Source: Pseudomonas citronellolis | GTDB lineage: Bacteria > Pseudomonadota > Gammaproteobacteria > Pseudomonadales > Pseudomonadaceae | Reading direction: 5' to 3' | DNA: 64,000 nucleotides | NCBI RefSeq assembly: GCF_029335315.1 | Contig: NZ_JARJLT010000296.1 | Coordinates: 1-64,000 of the forward strand | Part shown: positions 59,966 to 64,000 of the stretch, piece by piece | Position numbering within the stretch: position 1 is the stretch's first letter | Layout: every line of letters begins with the position of its first letter | The notes under the pieces: model-generated | Told to the model about the DNA's origin: nothing | Database searches by the model: none | What the model saw: the letters and a program-made list of their open reading frames with translations, nothing else | Made by a program: the position numbers and the translations under genes

Positions 59966-62687
59966 AGGCTTCGAAAATCCAGCACTTCACCGTGCTGGGC
60001 TTGGAAAACATGCTGTTGCGGCAGGCCTCGGCGGCGCGCACGGCGCTGTCGACGGCCTTGTAGTCCAGGTATTTGTGGCGGCGGGATTCCTTCAACAAGT
60101 CGCGCAGGGTCGAGGCGTCGGCCACCTTCTGGCGGTGGTCGGTGGCCAGCTTCACGAACTCGTTGAGGTTGATGGCGATGGTTTCCGGCTTCTTGCTGTG
60201 GTTCAGCACCGGGCCGTCCTGGGTGTTCTCGAGGTACTCGTAGACCTCCCAGAATTCCGCCACCTCCGGCGCGTCGGCGTTCACAGCGGCCTGGCGCTCG
60301 AGGGCCATGGTCATCAGGGCCTGCTGGGCGGCGGCGTGCTGCTGGTCGTTGAGCGGCACGACCAGGCGCAGGGCGTCGACCAGGGCCATCAACATGGCGT
60401 GGTTGAGGATCAGGCGCTCGATGCGGATCTGCTTCAGCTTGCGCAAGCTGGCGGTGTGGACCTTCAGGCGCTCGCGGAAGGAGTCCAGTACGCGGTTCTC
60501 CGCACGGATCGCCATCAGCAGGAAGTGGCTGACGTCGAGCACGCCCAGATGGTTGAGGTTGTCGGCTGCGGCCTGGCTTTCGCGGGTGATTTCCGGGCGC
60601 ACGAAGTGCAGCTTCACGATGCGGGTCATGATCGCTTCGGAGGCCTGCACGGTGGCGTTCTGGCTCATCACCAGGGTGCCGCGGAAGGGTGGCTCGTAGG
60701 TCTCGTTGCCACTGGTTTTCTGGCCCGTCACGCCCAGCGCACGGCCGTTGAACAGGGGCTTGAACTCGTCCCAGTCGAACGACTTGGCCGCGCCGCCGGA
60801 GCGGCTGTTGTCGCTGCGGTCGGCCTCGAGCATGACCATGGGCATGTTCGACAGCTGGGTGAGCCAGCGGCGCAAGCCGGCCTTGGTCATCTTCGACGGG
60901 TCCTGGCCTTCCTCGTCCGCGCGGCCGAGCAGCTTCCAGAGGAAGGTGATCAGCGTGGACTTGCCGGCGCCGGCCTCACCGGTGGCCTCGAGGAAGGGGA
61001 AGGACTGGAACTCGGAGCGAATCTGCTCGGCGAACAGCGAGCCGAACCAGAAGGCCAGCGCGACCAGGCCCTTGGCGCCGAAGCAGGTCCACAGCCAGTC
61101 GAGCCACTCGGCGCGGTAGTCCTTCTCGTCGAAAGCGATCTGCAGCTTGATGGAGCGCTGCAGGGTCTTCATGCGCAGCTTCTGGAACTCGAAGTAGTCC
61201 TCGGCGTTGGCCTTCTCCAGCACGCCGCCGCGCACCGCCACGTCGCCCAGGACGTAACAGCCGTGCTCCTTGCTGTAGCCCAGGAAGTCGATGGTGGCTA
61301 CGGTTTTCAGGCCGGTCAGCTGCAACTTCATGATCTGGTCGAGCTGCGCGCCGCTGCCGGTGTAGATGGCGCCGGCGGCCACGCCCAGCAGGCGCTTCTT
61401 GAACTCGCTGGCGGCCGCCACCTGGGCGCTGGTGAAGGTGTTCTTCACGCTCTCGTCGTCGGGGCGGTCGACGCGGAAGTAGTACCAGCTCTCGTCGGTG
61501 ACCTCGTTGCGTTGGAAGTACAGGGCCTGGGGAAAGCAGTTGGCGATTTCCACCACGCCGCCGGACTGCTGCAGAGCCTTGTCGCGCATTTCCTTCTGGT
61601 TGAGCAGCTGGTCGTCGTGGTGGTCGCTGTCCTCGAGGCTCTGCATGGCCTTGTTGAACTTCTCGATATCCAGCTTGAACCAGTACAGGCGGTTGCCGAA
61701 ACGGAAGTGGAATTCGCCGCGCTTGTGCCAGTCGTACATCAGCAGCGCCTTCTCGGCCGCGCTCTCGGCGATCAGCAGCGCACCCTCGTGGCGGGCTGCC
61801 TTGATGTCCTTCTCAACCTGGTCATGACGGGCGACCTTGTCGTCGATGAACTGCCACCGCTGGTGCAGGTCGTTCCAGTCGGTCTTGCGGTTGCCGCGCT
61901 GGGTGATCTGCGCGGCCTCGCACACGTAGCCCAGGTCGCGTGCCTGCTTCACCCAGCGGCGGGTGTAGGCGTGGGCGCCTGGCTCGTTGTCCAGGGCCCA
62001 GATGAGTTTCGGCAGCTTTCCGCCGCGCTGGGCTGCCAGCTCGCGCAGCGATTGCTCGGGGAAGGCGTTGGAGCTCATGGCCGATACGGCGGCCAGGCCG
62101 TGGTGCAGCAGCGCCACCGCGTCGAAGATGCCCTCGACGATCCACAGCTCGGTGACCTCGAGCAGGTCTACGCAGGGCGGGCACCACCAGACGCCGCGCG
62201 GACTCTCCCCCGGCTTGAAGCGGGCCTTCTTCTTGCCGAAGCGGTGGGGCTGGTCGATCAGCCGCTCCCAGTAGCCGCCCTTGTCCAGGGCGAAGCGCAC
62301 CGTGGCGCTGCCGATCCCCAGTTCACGGTCCCAGTAGTGTTCCTGGGTGTACCACCCCTCGATCATGGCCAAGTCGAAGCCGCGGGCGTGCGTCAGATAG
62401 GCCTTGGCCGAGGCTGTCGGCTCCTTGTCGGTAGCCGGCGCGCGCTTGCTCCAGTCGTCGAACAGCTCGGGGTAGAGCTCCTTGATATGCCAGCTCTCGC
62501 CGCACTTGCTCTCCCGGCCGCAGCGGATAAACCAGGGATTGTCCGCCAGGCTGTACAGCTCCTTCTTACCGCACGACGGGCATTCGCCCTTGCGCAGGAA
62601 CTTGGTGCCGGTGACCGGCTTCAGGCCGAACTGCAGCTGCAGTTTGCCCAGCACCTCGGCGCGCAGTTCGACATCCATGTCCTTCAT
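59964..62687 (-). CDS. TOPRIM primase-helicase of the element
   Basis: A 907-residue replication protein. The N-terminus has a zinc motif (CPSCGKKELYSL and FIRCGRESKCGESW, Cys 36, 39, 56 and 62). A TOPRIM primase-like domain follows: LWIVEGIFDAVALLHHGLAAV with Glu 185, and IWALDNEPGAHAYTRRW with Asp 233. The C-terminal half is a P-loop helicase with Walker A FLEATGEAGAGKSTLI (GKST at 575-578) and Walker B-like MPMVMLEADRS. It resembles the gp4/alpha-type primase-helicases of phages and plasmids and would prime and unwind for element replication. The ATG at 62687 overlaps the upstream stop by ATGA. Its helicase half has a shortened paralogue next door. Confidence 0.88.
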   Translation of the reverse strand: MKDMDVELRAEVLGKLQLQFGLKPVTGTKFLRKGECPSCGKKELYSLADNPWFIRCGRESKCGESWHIKELYPELFDDWSKRAPATDKEPTASAKAYLTHARGFDLAMIEGWYTQEHYWDRELGIGSATVRFALDKGGYWERLIDQPHRFGKKKARFKPGESPRGVWWCPPCVDLLEVTELWIVEGIFDAVALLHHGLAAVSAMSSNAFPEQSLRELAAQRGGKLPKLIWALDNEPGAHAYTRRWVKQARDLGYVCEAAQITQRGNRKTDWNDLHQRWQFIDDKVARHDQVEKDIKAARHEGALLIAESAAEKALLMYDWHKRGEFHFRFGNRLYWFKLDIEKFNKAMQSLEDSDHHDDQLLNQKEMRDKALQQSGGVVEIANCFPQALYFQRNEVTDESWYYFRVDRPDDESVKNTFTSAQVAAASEFKKRLLGVAAGAIYTGSGAQLDQIMKLQLTGLKTVATIDFLGYSKEHGCYVLGDVAVRGGVLEKANAEDYFEFQKLRMKTLQRSIKLQIAFDEKDYRAEWLDWLWTCFGAKGLVALAFWFGSLFAEQIRSEFQSFPFLEATGEAGAGKSTLITFLWKLLGRADEEGQDPSKMTKAGLRRWLTQLSNMPMVMLEADRSDNSRSGGAAKSFDWDEFKPLFNGRALGVTGQKTSGNETYEPPFRGTLVMSQNATVQASEAIMTRIVKLHFVRPEITRESQAAADNLNHLGVLDVSHFLLMAIRAENRVLDSFRERLKVHTASLRKLKQIRIERLILNHAMLMALVDALRLVVPLNDQQHAAAQQALMTMALERQAAVNADAPEVAEFWEVYEYLENTQDGPVLNHSKKPETIAINLNEFVKLATDHRQKVADASTLRDLLKESRRHKYLDYKAVDSAVRAAEACRNSMFSKPSTVKCWIFEA

Positions 62688-62917
62688 GCCTTGGCTCCCA
62701 GCTGGAGCCGCAGCGCGCGCATGGTGCGGACCAGGCCGACCATGTGCGGGTGGTCGGCGACGATGCGCTTGGCCCGGAAGCCCTGTGGGGTGTAGCGGTA
62801 GCGGTCGTCGAACCAGAAGCCCGCCATGGCGGTTTCGTACTGGCTGAACAGCCAGGCCAGGTAGCTGGCTGCCTGGTCTTCGTCGACCTCGACGCTGATG
62901 GAAATCTGACCGCTCAT
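62684..62917 (-). CDS. Small hypothetical protein upstream of the primase-helicase
   Basis: A 77-residue protein, MSGQISISVEVDEDQAASYL then LFSQYETAMAGFWFDDRYRY and a basic C-terminal helix. No family recognised. The ATG at 62917 has a GAGG site 11 bases upstream. A small CCACGC/GCGTGG hairpin lies further up, at about 62960. Its stop overlaps the primase start by ATGA, so it is probably co-translated. Confidence 0.65.
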   Translation of the reverse strand: MSGQISISVEVDEDQAASYLAWLFSQYETAMAGFWFDDRYRYTPQGFRAKRIVADHPHMVGLVRTMRALRLQLGAKA

Positions 62918-62985
62918 GGCGGATACCTCGAATTCAGGGCGTAACTTGCCCAAACCCACGCAAGGCGTGGCTCGGGATCAGGGAA

Positions 62986-63288
62986 TCAGGGGTGTTGCGG
63001 GCGCTCGTTGATCAGGCGGTCGGCATCGCCGATGCCCCAGTCGACTCCGACCCAGGCGACCTCGAGCGGAGGATTGGGCTGGGAAAACAGGTCGTTCCAG
63101 GCGCGCTGTACCAACGACTGCGACAGGAAGATCGGCACTTCGAGGGCGTTGGCCAGGTGGCTGACGCAGGCGTTGAACAGCAGGTCCAGCTCGGACAGGT
63201 ACTGGTCGCGGTGGCGCTTCAGGTAGGCCTCGGCGGCGCGCTGCATGAAGGTGCGGTAATCGTTGGCGTTGATCGGCAGCGGGGTCAT
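62986..63288 (-). CDS. Hypothetical protein of the element
   Basis: A 100-residue protein starting MTPLPINANDYRTFMQRAAE. Its first half is helical and charged (YLKRHRDQYLSELDLLFNACVSHL); the second half is aromatic (WNDLFSQPNPPLEVAWVGVDWG). No family recognised. Its ATG overlaps the Ogr-like stop by ATGA. Confidence 0.65.
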   Translation of the reverse strand: MTPLPINANDYRTFMQRAAEAYLKRHRDQYLSELDLLFNACVSHLANALEVPIFLSQSLVQRAWNDLFSQPNPPLEVAWVGVDWGIGDADRLINERPQHP

Positions 63289-63584
63289 GCGGTGGCCTCC
63301 ATGGGCATGGCATCGAGCAGGTCCAACTGATCGGTTTTCTCGCGGCAGTCGCGCAGGGCCTTCATGCGGGTGACCGAGGGAGCCACCGGCAGCTGGATAC
63401 GGGGCTTGTCCAGGCCGGAGGGGCTGAGTTCGTAGTCCCAGGACTGGGAGCCGGCGAAGGTGGCGCCGCAGGCGACGTTCAGGCACTGCCCCCAGATACT
63501 GCGGAAGATCGGGCTTTCGCCCTCGCTGTTGCGGATGCGCAGCTTGCCACCGCAGGACGGGCACACCAGCTTGTAGACGCTCAT
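63285..63584 (-). CDS. Ogr/Delta-like zinc-finger protein
   Basis: A 99-residue protein. MSVYKLVCPSCGGKLRIRNS, then a stretch of about 20 residues, then GQCLNVACGATF gives a C-x2-C...C-x4-C arrangement with the wording of the Ogr/Delta family, which activates late genes of P2-like phages. The C-terminal tail (DKPRIQLPVAPSVTRM) is longer than Ogr. Here it lies among early genes, so a late-activator role is inference. It overlaps the YmfL-like stop by ATGA and the next start by ATGA. Confidence 0.78.
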   Translation of the reverse strand: MSVYKLVCPSCGGKLRIRNSEGESPIFRSIWGQCLNVACGATFAGSQSWDYELSPSGLDKPRIQLPVAPSVTRMKALRDCREKTDQLDLLDAMPMEATA

Positions 63585-64000
63585 GGCTTGCACCCTTCGC
63601 TGTGAACGTCGATCACCGCCAGCACCTCGCTGTGGCGCTCGGCCATGTAGGCGGCGTGGGCCTGGAGGATCAGCTTGGCCTCGGCCTCGACGATCACCCC
63701 ATCTTCGAGGGCCTTCTCGATGATCAGGTCGACGGCGCCGCGCTTCACCGAGGCGCGCACCGAGCGGCTGTAGAGGTCGAGGTTATCGAGGGTTTCCGGG
63801 TCCGGTAGGCGAACAAACATGCCGCCGTACAACTGCGCCACGTACTCGGCCAGCAGGTGGGTGCCGGCGTCCTGCTCGAGCACGTGCAACTGCTCGTCGG
63901 TCAGCGGCCGGCTGCCGGCGGATTCGTAGGCGTGGTTGTCGAACTTCTTCAGTTCCAGGCCCAGGCGCGTGGCGGCGCACTCGCGGCCACCGGGGAAGGC
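63581..64000 (-). CDS. YmfL-like phage regulatory protein (5' end beyond the window)
   Basis: The last 139 residues are visible: AFPGGRECAATRLGLELKKF, then DNHAYESAGSRPLTDEQ, a helical body (LLAEYVAQLYGGMFVRLPDPE) and an acidic tail. The first part reads as a helix-turn-helix (ECAATRLGLELKKFDN), matching the YmfL family of putative phage regulators, which occupy the place of CII in some prophages. The start codon lies outside the window, probably only a few residues away. Its stop overlaps the Ogr-like start by ATGA. Confidence 0.75.
   Translation of the reverse strand, partial: AFPGGRECAATRLGLELKKFDNHAYESAGSRPLTDEQLHVLEQDAGTHLLAEYVAQLYGGMFVRLPDPETLDNLDLYSRSVRASVKRGAVDLIIEKALEDGVIVEAEAKLILQAHAAYMAERHSEVLAVIDVHSEGCKP

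Larger units (their letters stand above)
51374..64000. mobile_element. Integrated element, probably a prophage (one end visible)
   Basis: It begins at the tRNA-Thr remnant and continues past the window edge. All genes are on the minus strand and tightly packed. Visible modules are recombination (integrase, DUF4224 protein), DNA modification (C5 methyltransferase, PP-loop protein), replication (TOPRIM primase-helicase) and regulation (Ogr-like zinc finger, YmfL-like protein). No head, tail or conjugation genes are seen here, so a prophage is favoured by the Ogr- and YmfL-like genes but a non-phage integrative element is not excluded. Confidence 0.85.

Noticed and set aside
59952-62795. A 947-codon open frame on the plus strand
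   Set aside because: Antisense to the primase-helicase gene, which carries zinc, TOPRIM and Walker motifs on the minus strand.
1-64000. CRISPR array
   Set aside because: No regularly spaced direct repeats of 24-48 bases were seen; the repeats found are palindromic REPs and the four leader modules.

Overview
The window is high-GC gammaproteobacterial DNA that reads as a Pseudomonas chromosome of the P. aeruginosa lineage. The evidence is gene content and order: rpiA-ilvA, rppH-ptsP, arcDABC next to fabY, dctBD and rmlBDAC all follow arrangements I recall from P. aeruginosa PAO1. Several points argue against P. aeruginosa itself: there is no thyA between lgt and folA, there is no dctPQM between dctD and arcD, an orphan type IV pilin sits beside ilvD, and a polysaccharide cluster lies between rmlC and dctB.

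Bases 1-26507 are core genes: amino-acid and sugar metabolism (rpiA, ilvA, ilvD), RNA 5'-end processing and the nitrogen phosphotransferase system (rppH, ptsP), a diguanylate cyclase, lgt, folA, an NCS2 permease, rlmI, a PfpI-like protein, an HDOD protein and fabY. Two inverted pairs of REP palindromes (REPINs) and one single REP lie between genes. The arginine deiminase operon arcDABC (26789-31635) has a candidate Anr box upstream, and dctBD (32239-35423) is a two-component pair of the C4-dicarboxylate type.

Bases 35468-51032 are a surface-polysaccharide region. rmlBDAC makes dTDP-L-rhamnose. Behind it, in the same direction and mostly with overlapping genes, come an ABC exporter (wzm, wzt with a C-terminal carbohydrate-binding domain), a sulfotransferase ending in a coiled coil of five 14-residue repeats, a WbsX-type protein and a 1248-residue protein with glycosyltransferase, methyltransferase and two more glycosyltransferase modules. 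Beyond it are an APS kinase gene (cysC) and a divergent FAD-dependent oxidoreductase gene. The core of this region is visibly AT-richer than its flanks and looks acquired. My hypothesis is an ABC-exported polysaccharide whose chain end is capped by sulfate, with the coiled coil acting as a length ruler, similar in logic to WbdD of E. coli O9a but with different chemistry.

From 51374 to the window end lies an integrated element, probably a prophage, inserted in the 3' half of a tRNA-Thr gene. All its genes are on the minus strand: a partial YmfL-like regulator, an Ogr-like zinc finger, small proteins, a TOPRIM primase-helicase, a shortened paralogue of its helicase with a changed Walker A lysine, DUF2528 and membrane proteins, a C5 DNA methyltransferase with five internal VADPR repeats, a PAPS-reductase-like PP-loop protein, a HicA-like protein, a DUF4224 protein and a tyrosine recombinase. 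Four of its genes are each preceded by the same RNA-hairpin leader (loop CAGCAA, then AAAGGAGACACACC and ATG), while most of the others overlap their neighbour. These leaders are the most striking unexplained sequence pattern in the window.
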